DNA of 64,000 bases from Axinella damicornis (GCA_963931865.1 OZ007517.1:7242676-7306675), one strand, 5' to 3'; positions 1 through 11,415 are shown, counted from the first letter of the stretch. Translations and numbers: made by a program. The notes: a model not told the origin generated them from the letters alone.

Positions 1-560
1 ATGACCCACACACCCATATCAGTCCACCAACATTTCACAGTTGAATTCATTACTATTATATCAATCAAAACGTTGAATGATTGTTGCATGGGTACTTTAG
101 CTTGAGATTTTAACCTCTGATGGCATGCCACCCATCCAGCATTAGTCTTTGCAAAGCTTGCATCATCAAAGGAAGGTTGTAGAAGTCCTTTTCATCATCA
201 AGCTTGCTCAAATTAATGCTGCTCTTCCTGTTTCCACATCATTCTCGACTTGAGACTCATTTATGTTTTGAAGACAACACAGGCCATTTGTCACCATGGT
301 GACATTGTTTTGTCTGCTCCAATACAACCTTAAATCTATGAATGGGAGATTTCCTTCAATGAATCTACTCAGTTTGTGTTCAGGTTTCCAAACATTCCGG
401 AGCAACTACTGTCAACAACAATTGCTTCCTGTGGATCTCAAACTAGGGCATAGTCGTGTCCTCTCATAGCGTAAGCACTATCATCCTGCGCATACCGCAT
501 ACACATTCATTATAACTGTTCCGTATGTCTGCATGCTCAAAGATATCCTGACGCTCAAAG
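1..560. other. No gene recognised
   Basis: I see no coding exon with convincing similarity or splice structure here. The stretch is ordinary mixed-composition sequence leading into the telomere-like repeat. Confidence 0.5.
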
Positions 561-624
561 GGTTAGGGTTAGGGTTAGGGTTAAGGTTAGGGTTAGGGCT
601 AGGGTTAGGGCTAGGGTTAGGGTT
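561..624 (+). repeat. Interstitial telomere-like (TTAGGG)n tract
   Basis: About ten tandem TTAGGG units with a few variants (TTAAGG, CTAGGG) lie between unique sequences. TTAGGG is the usual animal telomere repeat. Unique sequence on both sides shows this is internal, not a chromosome end. It may be a trace of a repaired break or an old fusion. Confidence 0.85.
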
Positions 625-713
625 CGATATTGAAGAACAGATCCACTGATGGTTTGGAAATGTAAAACAAATCAGTGTTAGTGAGGAATTCAGAGGTCAA
701 CTAGCCCACACCC

Positions 714-985
714 ATGCACACCAGCCCCTCCCCCCATGCACCCACCCCAGCCCCTCCCCCATGCACCCACCCCAGTCCCTCCCCCCCCATGCTCCCCACC
801 CCCCAATGCTCCCCACCCCCCTATGCTCCCCCACCCCCCTATGCTCCCCGCCCCCCTATGCTCCCCGCCCCCCTATGCTCCCCGCCCCCCTATGCTCCCC
901 ACCCCCCTATGCTCCCCGCCCCCCTATGCTCCCCACCCCCCTATGCGCCCCGCCCCCCAATGCTCCCCACCCCACCAGTGGGTGA
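714..985 (+). repeat. C-rich minisatellite (CCCCCCTATGCTCCCC units)
   Basis: A tandem array of roughly 16-bp units of the type TGCTCCCCGCCCCCCTA, plus a proline-codon-like leader with CATGCACCCACCCCAG. It is open in several frames at once, as expected for a simple C-rich repeat, so I do not call a protein. Confidence 0.85.
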
Positions 986-999
986 AAAGGTATGGCTAG

Positions 1000-1062
1000 G
1001 GTAAGGTTAAGGTGAGGGCTCACCTCACTTTAACCTCACCCGAGCTAAACCTAACCCGAATG
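1000..1062. repeat. Inverted repeat of a telomere-like variant
   Basis: GGTTAAGGTGAGG is followed after a few bases by its near reverse complement (CCTCACTTTAACC), so the segment can form a hairpin. The arms resemble degenerate GGTTAG repeats. Confidence 0.5.
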
Positions 1063-1972
1063 ACTTGGAGACAACAGAACTCGCTTTATATACCCACTAG
1101 CCTCCCTGCAACGCATGCGCAGGTACACATGATCTGATTGGTCCTTTCACATTTTGGCGGGAAATGCTCTGTGCACCTGCGAAATGTGGACAGAGCTAGC
1201 TAGCTAGAGAGATGAGCGTCTCTGTCGTTTTTCTTCGGTCATGGATGCCGTTGGCCTCTTCCGATAGGCCCTCTGCCATTGGCGCTCCCTCTACGTAATT
1301 GACTCGGAATGCTGTTCCGTAGCCAAGTAGGATGGTGCCCTGACCCCGTGTCGCTTGGGAATAAGTTTGACAAGGCTTAGCGTATGGGAAAGAGGCCGAC
1401 GTTGATTGAGACTCCGCTCCTGTTTGCAGGCCATTTTGGTTGAGGTAAGTGAAGGGAGAGACTAAAGGAGAGGGAGGAAAGTAAGAAAGAAGACAGGGAG
1501 GAAGATATAAACTGTCCTGTAAGCTAGTTTCATCGTAGCAAGATAGCTGCCATGGTCGTGCTAGCTAGTTATGAGCGTGGTAAATGTGTTTTGACCCATC
1601 TACTATGCTGTGAAAATAGGCATCCACTGGAGCAGTAGCATGGCCACTATAGAAATGTGGTTACGGTGCTGCTTCTCATTGCTCTTTAGAAGGGGAGACT
1701 CAGGAAGAGATGAGGGAGTTGGCAGATGCTGTGTAGATGGCCTCCTTGGACAAAGAAGTAAGCAGAGTGTGTAGTCTCATTCTGTTAGGCTACGCAAGAG
1801 TGTATGATGTCATCATCATCGCAATGACGACGATGTCATCATCATTGCAGTGACGATGATGTCATCATGCTCTCTTGAGCTACACTATTGGCACAAAAAT
1901 GTACTGCGCTTCTGGTGTAACATCCAGAGAGCTCTGCATCAGCAGAGGGTGGGACTAGGGTAGGCTGGGAGG
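1063..1972. other. No gene recognised
   Basis: No supported coding exon. The only pattern I see is a short ATCATC/GATGAT palindromic simple repeat at about 1806-1866. Confidence 0.4.
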
Positions 1973-2389
1973 TAGCCTCGTTCCCAGGCTCTCATTCTTG
2001 AAAGGGTGAAATGAGCCTGGTAACATTGGGGGGGTTGAACCATGGACTTCCGCTGCCAGGTTTCTGGTGGAACAAATCAGATTGCAGAACAAAAACGTGA
2101 CTATTTTGCAGGTTGTGTGCGAGAGGGCCACTGGTCTCAGCTTGCTATTCACTACAGTTTGTTTGCAGGAGCAGCTCGTTCATCGTATGTCGCCGCTTAT
2201 GGGACCAATGATTCGAAAGGTGAGTTGTCCAGTTTGCTTGTAAGAAGTGTCTCGGATCTTGATAAAAGCCAGGGATGCCTTGAAAATGAAGATCAAAAAG
2301 CGTGTGACTGATAAAGTAGGAGTGTCCCCCCTATAATGTTACCAGACTGTCTTCTCCCTTTCAAGAACGGGAGCCTGGGAATGAGGCTA
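1973..2389. mobile_element. TAGCC-family inverted-repeat element, long copy (417 bp)
   Basis: Begins TAGCCTCGTTCCCAGGCTC and ends with the reverse complement. The two ends match in inverted orientation for about 60 bp, including an inner block around TTCTTGAAAGGG and TCTGGTAACATT. The flanking nonamers GCTGGGAGG and GCGGGGAAG agree at 7 of 9 positions, fitting an old 9-bp target duplication. The interior has no recognisable protein. Confidence 0.85.
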
Positions 2390-3880
2390 GCGGGGAAGTA
2401 GGTTGGTGTCACTTGAAGGTGACAGCATATGCAGAAGGCTATATGCACTTGGTATATATAACTAGAAATGCAGGACATTGGGGGGCGAGCCTAGCTGAGC
2501 GAGTGCATGCATGTGCAGGACATGGAGCAGTTGCATGCACATGAGTGTGATCAGAATGTGACTGAGAAATGAGCGTAGTCCTTGACCACAGAAATTCTGG
2601 CACAGATTAGCTGAATCAGTCCATGTAGCTGCAGCTGGTACGCCGCCCATGGATTAAACCAACAACCAAACATCGTTGTAGTCACGCCGTAATGAGTGAC
2701 TGGCAGGACTCGAACAGTGAGTCAGGCCACCACATGCACCCCTGAGTAATTGTAGCTGCATAGTGCAGGCAGCTTCATAGTGCTGGCAGTTGCAGTGTGT
2801 ACTTGGGCAGCAGGTTCATCACAGATGTGATCACAGTGCCTCTTTGATGGACTGTGAGCACACTCATGGCCCTACCTCTTCAACGGCTACAGCGAGAGGT
2901 GTGACAGTAAAAGGAAGTGGAACAAGTGGGAACAGAGCCTGGATGTTTTCAGCTGGAGGTTCAAGTCTTGAACAGCACAGGTGCGATCAAGAATTAAGCC
3001 AGCCTGGAAAAATCCTCCATTCAAGTCTATCTCATGCATGTCTCCAACTCCAGTGATTTCTCGGTCAAGCAATTTGAATTGATTTCACCCATATATGCAT
3101 GGCATAAGAACATTTTCTGTGATACGAGTCCGCTGCATGATTTAAAAGTAGTGGTCGGTCCAAGCATGCAAACATAGCTGGATAGGACAGCCATAGCTAG
3201 CTCTCATTCTCAGCACAGCGTGGTTTGATTACGTTGAAAAATTTCCTATACTTCTCAACAGATCTACTTCCGTGTTGTGGAACTACCCTGCAATTGATCT
3301 TCAAGTTGGTCAACTCAGCCCATCAACCATTGCAGTTGAGACACTCTCGTGCACTATGACCAGCTCTAACTCATGTGATCATGCTTACTCTCCACCAGAT
3401 CCTGTACTGCATACATGCATTGGTTTCCCTAGCTATAGGCTGGCATGCACTTTCCATGTCTTTTTACTCATCCACAAATTCACTACTAATAGTAATACGT
3501 ATCTTTACTCATCCTTCACTAATAATAAATTTTAATTATAATAGTAATATGTATCTTCATCAACTGAGGGACTTCATGATTTCGTACAATATTACAGATT
3601 GCTATGACTGTATGACCACAGAGCTCTCATTGTATTCGTGCTAGGAGGGATTGAGGTAGGGGAGAGTGGGGACTCTAGTTCTAAGGACCACAGACACTGG
3701 CAGGTAGGGATGGTGGAGGGAGTGCAGGGACTTGCCTGTAGGTATGGGGCATGAGAAAGGAGGGGGGATAAAAATCAAACTCAGAGGTACATCTAGTGCC
3801 CACCACAATTCTTATAATAATAATAATAATTATGTAGCTACATGTACTACTGAATGAGTGGTGGTAATGCACATGGATTG
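2390..3880. other. No gene recognised
   Basis: No exon that I can support by similarity or a coherent splice chain. The sequence is AT-richer, with simple TAA/AAT runs near 3820-3835. Confidence 0.4.
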
Positions 3881-4232
3881 TAGCCTTGTTCCCAGGCCAT
3901 TCCCATCACCGGTATTTGATCACTTGCAGTGCTGAGGATTTCAAGTTGCTTGTTCAAGATCCATTTCAATTTTTGTTGCATGTGCACTGATGAGAGAGCG
4001 CGGTGTGCGCCTTTGCTGTTTATATGGCATAGCTGTCTTGCCGTAAACAAACGCAGTCGTTTGAACGAACACAGTAATTTGCAATTCCCACCTAGCTTAG
4101 GCTTCAAGTGCAAAGGTCATTTCAGTGGCCATACTTATGTGTGTGCACTAATTTCTTGAATGGATCTGGGACAAGCGTGCAACCTGAAATATGCAAAATA
4201 CTGGTGGCGGGAATGGCCTGGGAATGAGGCTA
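3881..4232. mobile_element. TAGCC-family element, 352 bp, carrying a dispersed repeat
   Basis: Starts TAGCCTTGTTCCCAGGCC and ends GGCCTGGGAATGAGGCTA. The next layer is a second inverted pair (ATTCCCATCACCGGTATTTGATC and its complement). Flanks CATGGATTG and CATGATTG are a one-base-gapped 9-bp duplication. Its interior (about 3930-4140) also occurs at about 43255-43740, so an older repeat is carried inside or has inserted. Confidence 0.8.
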
Positions 4233-4455
4233 CATGATTGTATGATAACACAACATTGGACATTTCCTTACCAGTAAAGACTGTGTGATTTGAAAATGCT
4301 CTAATGCAGTTCTGTGTGGAGGTGGGGAGCTGCCAGTGCTTCCTCAGACTGAGAGCAAGAGGTGCTGCAGGGTTCCAGCGACTATGGCTGCCCCTGAACG
4401 GGGAGGGAGGAGAAAGGAGGATTTTAACTTTGAAGACCCAGGAAGGTGTTAGCAG

Positions 4456-4500
4456 TAGCTTTGTTCCCAGGCTGCGTGGGAGCCTGGGAACGAGGCTATA
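4456..4500. mobile_element. TAGCC-family miniature element (45 bp)
   Basis: Two inverted TAGCC...CCCAGG termini almost back to back. GTGTTAGCAG lies on both sides as a direct repeat, a target-site duplication of 9-10 bp. Confidence 0.85.
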
Positions 4501-4676
4501 GTGTTAGCAGTTGGTGCACCACTCACAGGTTCATCAGAACTGGGGATGGCTTGGGTTGGGAATAACACAATGCCTTGGCCTGTCCTGCGGACAGCAACAC
4601 AGTTTCAGTGATCACAACGTTAGGTGATGGCCTCCACCAGTGGGTCATCCCACTGTGCCTGTAAACAGGGCCTTAC

Positions 4677-7600
4677 CAGAGTACACATTCCAAGATGCAG
4701 TGATATCCACCGTATAGAAGTCAATGCTGCAGGCAAGGCAGAGCAGCATGGGTGAGGGGCAGGGAATAGCCTCGTTCCCAGGCCCGAGACGGCAGGCCTG
4801 GGAACGAGGCTAGGTGGGGAAACACAACAGTTTTTAGTTTCTTGATATTAGCTACAAGCACCAGGGTTTGGGACTGTCGGCAATGGGGGGGGGGGGGGGG
4901 GGGGGGCTCTCTCCTCGCCCTGGTATTGTGAGGAGAGAGCCTGGGACTGAGTCTATATAGCTAGGGTGGGGTGGGGGGATCCAGTATTGATCGTCTCATC
5001 GTCCTACTATTAGCAGTCTGCTTTCATGTGGGACCATACATAGCACGATAACAGTTTAGGGCGTACATGCAACTGATTGCACCCTGAAGAACACAATATT
5101 CTGTAAGGTTCCTGAATGAACGTTTGAAGACCTGAGAACCACATGCCCTGGATACCGGATTGCGTTGCCAAAATGTCAGAGGTACAAGAATAATTGTAGG
5201 TCCATACCATGTACATGAAGGGGAGGGTCCCAAGGCTTCCACCATGACCACAATGAGGAACACCACATCCCCACTCTCACCACACACCTGACATAATGGT
5301 GGATTAAATGAAGGAGCTTTCGACCATGTTTTGTACAATGGTGGAGTGGGCTTACCTCGACCAGTTGCAGATCATAGTCGGTGAGGGAGTGGAAGGTGAA
5401 CCCCTCGGAGTCGAGCTCACTCTGCAGAGCTCCATTCACCCACAGCTCCACGTCCAGACTGCTCTGACATACAACAACACGCTCCACTGCCTGTAGTGGA
5501 TATACATGTATGTGTGTACACTGTTGGGATGGCAATGGGCCTATAGTCATGGCACAGAGGAGGGAGGACACGATCATGTGATGCACTTTCAATTGCGAAT
5601 CAGTGAGCTTGTAAGTATGGGATATACACTTGCACTGCGAAGTCGATTTAGTTGGGGCACCCTCTGCCAATTTTGCAGTCGCAGTACACTGATACTCAGT
5701 AGAGCATTAACAGATCGAGCGCCCTGGTGTAGTCCACTGCTATGACCGAGTATACATTTTATATGCATTCAAGAATGCTAGGAATGATAACTGACCACGC
5801 GATTTTGTCAAGACATGATGTCATGTCCTCCCTCCTCTGGTCATGGTATACAGCTACATGTGTGCGATCTGGGTAGACGTACGTACCTTCTCGGGGCATC
5901 TTGACACATCTGTGAGTGGGTGGTTGCAGTAATACACGTCAACTGGGAGTAGATGGGTCGGGCTGCAGACTGGAGGGTGATACATACCATCCCACTAAGC
6001 ATCATTAGGGCTGGAATCAATGGCTGGCATGCAGGATGATGTAATGGTGCAGTCACTCCCCTTTCAAAATATGTGTTAGGTATTGCATATCTTGATCCTA
6101 ACACCATAGAGAATTGGGCACAAACCCAGTTTCGTTTCTACTGACGACATCAACACTTGACCAAAATGCCAAGTTGTGTTCTTCCTGAGCTAATGATGAT
6201 ATAGTTTGGTCCCAAGTTCACAAGCCCCACCCAGTTTTTCTCATCGCTCGCTGTACAGAAAAAAGCTTTTCCGTACAGCAAGTGACAAAAAGCTGGATGG
6301 GGCCTGGGAGTGAGGAAAGTCCCAACAGTGCCATCGCGGGTAGCAGGAGCCCATAACGGGAAGGAGCGTCCAACTAGCATACCCATCACACGGTTGCAGC
6401 ACATGACACTCCTTATACAGATCCATTTGCGGTCTATGTACGTGTACGGCTGCACAAGGTTAACGTAAGTAGGTGGGCAGGTGTTGTGTGTGCTATCGTG
6501 GATGGCGTCTGCGAGCCCTCACAGGCTTCTTAACAAAGTAGGTGCGAGTTGTAGCCCAGCCCTATAAGGCATTTTGTGCGACTGCTATCTTGCGAGTGAT
6601 GGAACCCTAACAAGTACAGTAGTTTGACGCTCCTTTGCTTCGCGGCGCTCATAAGCTCCTGCAGGTAGGCATGCTTGTAGTCACTCGTACCTGGGGTACT
6701 GTTGGTAGCGTCACTGCTCTGGGCAAACTCCTGCCAGACGTGAGATGAGTGGTGCAGTTTCCCCACCTCAGCAGGGGGTGTGGCGTCACGTGACTGGTTC
6801 TGTCCCACTCTGGAATGTACCGAGTACCTGAGGGCAACCAGGCTGTCTCCAGTGTTCACTATCACACACTCTGCAGCAGAAAGAAATTAATAGGACAGGG
6901 TCAGACAGCTAACTAATTAACCACATCAATACTTCATGAAAGATTCCGGCATCAAAATAGCAATTTTGCATGCCCAAAAATGAGATTCCCTGCATCAACA
7001 CCCACTGCAACAAGAATACCACAAATAAGAAGCTAGATGTAGCCTCGTACCCAGGCCTTCTCATCCCAGCATTTGCGGGTACTGCAAGCAACAAACGCTC
7101 GGGTGAGAAGGCCTCAGTAGGAGGCTAATGTATCTAGATGTAGCATTATGTATTGTTTGCAGTGTAGACCAAAAGTGCCGGGCTGCCTATAGAGATTACT
7201 AGAGCTTACTAGAGATTACTAGACATTACTAGAATTTACTAGAGATTACTAGGGAATTTACTAGAGATTACTAGAATTTACTACAGATTACATGTTCTAC
7301 TCCCCTAGTTTGACCCCGATTTGGCTAGTGTTAATACACATGCTATGAGAATAATAGAGTTGACAAAGGACAAATACAGACAAGACATCCTTGACAAGAC
7401 GTCTGGTTTTCTGTGCCCCCAGACATGGCACACACCTGGTATCTTGAGGCTGAGGGAGGGGATGAAGGCTGGGAAGGGGGCCAGCAGGTCAAACTTGAAG
7501 TGAAGGGAGAAATTATCTGCCAGGGTGGGGGTGAGGGTTGAGGGAAGGGAGGGTGGAGCGGGGAGAATAGTGACGTAGCATGAACGGCGGTCCTCACCAG

Positions 7601-10322
7601 CACATGATCTTCTGCGGATGCAACAGAAAGAGTAAATGAGACCACTACCCAGTCCTAGCTAGATAACCTCGGCAAAGACTATATACACCCATTGCAGCTG
7701 ACATTATCATTTCGAGATTACTGATGGGTACACCAACATGGCGGCTATTTTTTGTTTTTGGAGATAGCAGCTTCTTCTATGGCAAATGCAGTCAATGCTT
7801 CTAGTATGTGTTGAATCGAACGAAATGTGTAGGCTATTAACTTACCAGTGATGCAGGGCACGTTTTGATCGATACTGCATATGAAGCCAATTAATGTATT
7901 TTGATACTCCTAGATGGTGGCTTCTGGATAGTATACGGAATGCCATGGAAAACGTGACATAAGTGCAATGGGTCTATAGCATGAACAAAACGTTCCTGGA
8001 GGTGATGCAAGACATTGTCTTGCAGAGAACCTTCGCAAAAGCTTGTGTGGCCTGGGAGTAAGGATAAAGCAGTGGCTACAATGAGTATCGAGTACTGACC
8101 AGTTAGCTAAATAGCACTCTTGGTGTCCAGTGTCTGCACACATTACAGTTCACGGAGCTATACTGTACAGGGCTACCATGTTTATCATCACAGCCAAGAG
8201 AATCTAGCCTCGTTCCCAGGCCTACCCCGTATTTTTCTGCTCTTCACTTTCCGTTGACAATACATGGATGCGGAATCCGTGTATTATTGTCGATGGAAAC
8301 TGAAGAACAGAAAAAACAGGGTAGGCCTGGGAACGAGGCTAAAGAGAATCCATACCAGGTAACTGGACTGCAACTTTTACACACTCCTAATTAAATTGTC
8401 ACAGCCCCACCTGCAACCGACAACCACAACATGGCTCTCATCAAGGGTCTGGCACACCAGCATGTGGAGCTCCCGGGGGGACAGCACCTCGGCACGGAAG
8501 AGGTCAGAGCAGCGTACCTGAGGAGGGACACTCCTTGGTCGGTGAACGCTACTTAGGAGATGTGCTCTTGATATGTACATACACACAAACGCTGCGAGTA
8601 CCTAGCCTAGTTCCCAGGCCTCTGCCCAGATTTTATCTCGCAGCCGTGGAAAAATCTATTTTTCTCCACGCGGCTGCGAGATAAAATCTGGGCGTAGGCC
8701 TGGGGACGAGGCTAATGAGTACCATGTCATATACCAATCATGTAGCCTCCAGTATTTGACTGGTTCCAATATGAAATACGGCTGGGGAAGGCCTGGGAGA
8801 TCTGGTGACGTGCGGTGCCATCAGGTAGACACACGGAGGGCAGTGACCAATGAAGAATCTTGATGTCCTGTCTTGTACTGTCTGTCTAAAGGCTGGACGT
8901 CAGAGTGTTCACAACGCAGACCATGGATACTGTTAGTTGCTCACAATGCCAGGGACGGATCGATGCAAAACAGGCATTATAGTGGTTGGGTACCGCCCCC
9001 CGTGTGTCTACTTGACATCATCGCACGTGACCAGAAGTTCAAACTGGAAGCGATCAAATAGTTGTGGTGGGAACGGCCTGGGAACGAGGCTACCAATCAC
9101 AGTATAGATTGTTTGGGGTAACTGTGTTCAACTTCAGCCAGTAGGAAATCACCTAAATACATATACACAGAGACCAACTTTGAGCTAACAGGCTAACGAT
9201 CTCTGTGAGCCTCAGGGCACACTTCTTTATTGCATGTGAAACCTGCACTTCATTTAGCTGCAGATATTAGCAGCTTACACAGGAAAAAAAACTACCTATA
9301 AATACGGGACTGGACGGGCACCATCATCATCAAAATTACTCTGTGATCGCACTGTCCGTTTGCCATTTCGCGTCCGTGGAGGGAACACTTGAAGACGGTT
9401 CGTATATAGCAATGTTGAGTGCCCGTAGGTGTGGTCTACACCGGAAATAACGTAATTCAAAACTAGACGGTTCCCACCACGGAGTCGAATGGGAAGATCA
9501 CGGACTTGAACGGCAAGAGGATGGTGCGATCATGGAACAACTCTGGCGATGAAAATGCCAGTCTGGTCCCGTATTTACAAGTAGTTTTTCCTGTGTTATA
9601 ACTGTTTGGAAAGGAACACTTCAACTGTGTGTGAAGTGTGTAGTTGGAGAAACAACATGCAGTTGTGATCAACTACATGTACAACATCATTCTGTATGAT
9701 TCCTGATACCATGGCAACGTTATCCTCCCAGGCCCCCATCCAGCTTTACGTTGCTTGCAGGACACAGACCCGTATGCAGCTTTACGTTGCTTGCAGGACA
9801 CAGACCCGTATCCAGCTTTATGTTGCTTGCAGGACACAGACCCGTATGCAGCTTTTTGCACTGCAAGCAACAAAAATCTGGGCAGGGAATTGGGAACAAG
9901 GATAACTATGGGTGTGGCGTGGTGCACTGGAAGAGTGAGAGTCTCCAGTGCTCAATTCAAGCCCTGTCCTGGGTTTGAATCCCACTAAAGCCAATTGCCT
10001 TAAAAAAGAGGAATTTGCCATTTGCCCTTCCTGCCAGTTATGGCAACTCAAGTGAGATCAGTGATGATGTATGTCATCACCATCCTCCCCCCCCCCCCCC
10101 CCCCCCCCACTTACAGCACCAGGCAAATTTAACACTGAATTATAGGGATCTTCTATAAAGTGAAGAGCAAGGAGTCTCACATGTCTGAGGGGCTTGTGCA
10201 GGTCAAACCACCACCAGTGGAGGGTGTACTTGTGGTGGGTGTAAGTGGCGGCGTCACCATCAATCTCATACTGGTAGGAGATCATGTGATTTCCACTGCG
10301 GCTGAACCCCAGGATCACATGA
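4677..10322 (-). CDS. DCAF15: DCAF15-like substrate receptor of the CUL4-DDB1 ubiquitin ligase (partial, nine exons)
   Basis: Nine minus-strand exons join in phase: 10322-10181, 8517-8411, 7611-7436, 6870-6691, 6449-6383, 5962-5887, 5490-5356, 5287-5208 and 4726-4677. Landmarks match DCAF15 in order: LGFSRSGNHMISY (human LGFSKCGRYVLSY), a WWWFDLHKPL stretch, a VVVVGC strand, FSLHFKFDLLAPFPAFIPSL, VIVNTGDSLVALRYSVHS (human LNTSYSLVACAVSVHS), FHSLTDYDLQLVEVCGES (human FSDYDIVILEVCPET) and YTVDITASWNVYSG (human KVAWDLNTG). The family binds DDB1-DDA1 and presents substrates to CUL4. The short exons 6449-6383 and 5962-5887 rest mainly on phase and splice sites. The N-terminal exon above 10322 and the C-terminal exon below 4677 were not found; an open continuation after an acceptor near 4596 ends quickly and does not resemble the family. 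Confidence 0.82.
4767..4812. mobile_element. TAGCC-family miniature element (46 bp)
   Basis: TAGCCTCGTTCCCAGGC plus its inverted copy, 12 bases apart. Flanks GGCAGGGAA and GGTGGGGAA agree at 7 of 9 bases. It lies in the putative intron just upstream (in gene orientation) of the 4726-4677 exon of the DCAF15-like gene. Confidence 0.85.
4885..4906. repeat. G homopolymer, about 22 bases
   Basis: Uninterrupted run of G inside the DCAF15-like gene region. One of many long G/C runs in this window. Confidence 0.9.
7040..7127. mobile_element. TAGCC-family element (88 bp)
   Basis: TAGCCTCGTACCCAGGCCTTCTC at the left and GAGAAGGCCT...GGAGGCTA at the right, with an internal ATTTGCGGGTACTGCAAG segment. 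It lies in an intron of the DCAF15-like gene. Confidence 0.75.
7190..7290 (+). repeat. Tandem repeat of AGAGATTACT/AGAATTTACT
   Basis: About nine imperfect units of 10-11 bp in an intron of the DCAF15-like gene. Confidence 0.8.
8205..8341. mobile_element. TAGCC-family element with perfect 9-bp duplication (137 bp)
   Basis: Termini TAGCCTCGTTCCCAGGCC and its inverse. The inner arms (TACCCCGTATTTTTCTG and complement) make the whole element a long hairpin. AAGAGAATC occurs immediately on both sides (8196-8204 and 8342-8350), a perfect 9-bp target duplication. Confidence 0.95.
8603..8714. mobile_element. TAGCC-family element (112 bp)
   Basis: Hairpin with inner arms CCCAGATTTTATCTCGCAGCC and complement, shared with the copy at 13813-13920, so these are one subfamily. 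Flanks GCGAGTACC and ATGAGTACC agree at 7 of 9 bases. Confidence 0.9.
8743..9092. mobile_element. TAGCC-family element, long copy (350 bp)
   Basis: Left end TAGCCTCCAGTATTTGACTGG, right end GAACGGCCTGGGAACGAGGC then TA. Flanks CCAATCATG and CCAATCACA agree at 7 of 9 bases. The interior (GGCCTGGGAGATCT, GTAGACACACGGAGGG, then TCACAATGCCAGG) is shared with 26310-26710, defining a longer subfamily that may be closest to the parent element. Confidence 0.8.
9722..9890. repeat. 35-bp tandem repeat inside a degenerate TAGCC-type hairpin
   Basis: Units of TTACGTTGCTTGCAGGACAC AGACCCGTATGCAGC type recur about three times (9745-9850). The edges CCCAGGCCCCCATCCAGCTT and AAAATCTGGGCAGGGAATTG look like decayed arms of the TAGCC family, so the array probably grew inside such an element. 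Confidence 0.65.
9905..10085 (+). mobile_element. tRNA-like SINE, decayed
   Basis: GGTGTGGCGTGGTGCACTGG resembles a pol III A-box region and GGGTTTGAATCCCACT a B box. A related tail (CAAGTGA..TCAGTGATGATGT..CATCACCATC) recurs at about 20835-20875. I read it as a short tRNA-derived retroposon lying downstream of a DCAF15-like exon. Confidence 0.55.
10087..10108. repeat. C homopolymer, about 22 bases
   Basis: Uninterrupted C run about 70 bases beyond the 3' splice boundary of the 10322-10181 exon. Confidence 0.9.
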
Positions 10323-10393
10323 CTGTGTGTACATGAAGTGTGTGTACATGAACAAATAGTTTAATACACTATAATTATGGAATCAAAGTTGCA

Positions 10394-10466
10394 TAGCGTC
10401 ATTCCCAGGCGCTCAGAAAGGGGAGAGGAGCACCTTCCCCCTTGTGAGCACCTGGGAACAAGGCTA
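10394..10466. mobile_element. TAGCC-family element (73 bp)
   Basis: Starts TAGCGTCATTCCCAGGCGCTC and ends GAGCACCTGGGAACAAGGCTA. A short hairpin with diverged termini. Confidence 0.8.
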
Positions 10467-10535
10467 CATCTCAGATGTACGAAATACTAAAATTGCTGGC
10501 AGAATGCAAAATCTATATAGAACGCCAAAAATCTG

Positions 10536-10680
10536 CCCCCCCCCCCCCCCCCCCCCCCGGCCATAGGGTGCAAGGGTTTGCCTCCATTTGCAAACCCTTC
10601 GCACACGGAGGAAGAAGGGTCTGGGCACATGCCTACATTCGAGTTGTCCCCATGGAGTGTGGGTAATTAGTGATCAACTG
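10536..10680. repeat. C homopolymer plus fragment of a dispersed repeat
   Basis: A 23-base C run (10536-10558) precedes a segment containing AAGGGTCTGGGCACATGCCT and TTCGAGTTGTCCCCATGGAG. The same segment recurs at about 54515-54606 inside a complete inverted-repeat element, so this is a truncated copy. Confidence 0.7.
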
Positions 10681-11257
10681 TGATAGAGCAAGCGATCAAT
10701 ACTCGGACACCTTGAATATTCAGACACACTCCAAGAGGAGAGCCCCTCCCTTCGAATTCTACAGCTGATTAAATATAGCGTCTGAAACAGCACAAAATTT
10801 GCCGACGGCTGTTCAATGGCAAGGTAGCACATTATGACATCATTATGCATTCCTGGCATAACTTACAAGGCTGTAACCAAACTTCAGTCGCAAGACCCTT
10901 AGCCCTTCCCCTCAACACACCTACAATTGTGATTACGTAGGTGTTACCCACTACGCATGCGCACTACTAACAAAATAGAGGTCATGCACAACCTCTATGT
11001 TAGGACTAGCTGAGCACGCAGTTTTACCTTTTCGTGAGTGAGTGAATTTGGCGTTTTGCTGGACAGTAGCAGTGTGCAAAGTCGTTGAGTGCAGATCTAA
11101 GGATAGTTTTCATAATGTAGTCAAGATCTTGATCAGATGCAGAAATGCCGTCTTTATCAAGCAAACTGCAAATTACATACAATTCGCCTCTTGTGTGATT
11201 GTTGTCTCAAGCATTTGAATGTACTATGGGTACACTATGGGAACTGAAACCTATGCA

Positions 11258-11415
11258 ATACATAAGCACAGCTGCAATACAAGTTCATAAGCACAGTTGC
11301 AATACGTAAGCACAGCTGCAACACATAAGCACAGCTGCAATACGTAAGCACAGCTGCAACACATAAGCACAGCTGCAATACGTAAGCACAGCTGCAACAC
11401 ATAAGCACAGCTGCA
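11258..11415 (+). repeat. 26-bp minisatellite (AAGCACAGCTGCAAYACRTA)
   Basis: Tandem units of 13/26 bp containing AAGCACAGCTGCAA, alternating ACACAT and TACGTA junctions. The apparent cysteine-rich open frames on the minus strand are a by-product of the repeat. Confidence 0.85.

Noticed and set aside
714..1004. Proline-rich open frames in three registers
   Set aside because: The underlying DNA is a C-rich minisatellite open in all frames; no protein evidence.
2042..2311. 90-codon open frame inside the 417-bp inverted-repeat element
   Set aside because: No similarity and lies in the interior of a non-autonomous element; considered chance.
4510..4598. C-terminal exon of the DCAF15-like gene
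   Set aside because: A phase-compatible acceptor exists at about 4597, but the translation (GQAKALCYSQ..) does not resemble the DCAF15 C-terminus and ends quickly.
10674..10935. N-terminal exon of the DCAF15-like gene
   Set aside because: Open frames on the minus strand here (for example around IRREGLSSWS) have neither the needed phase nor similarity to the DCAF15 N-terminus.
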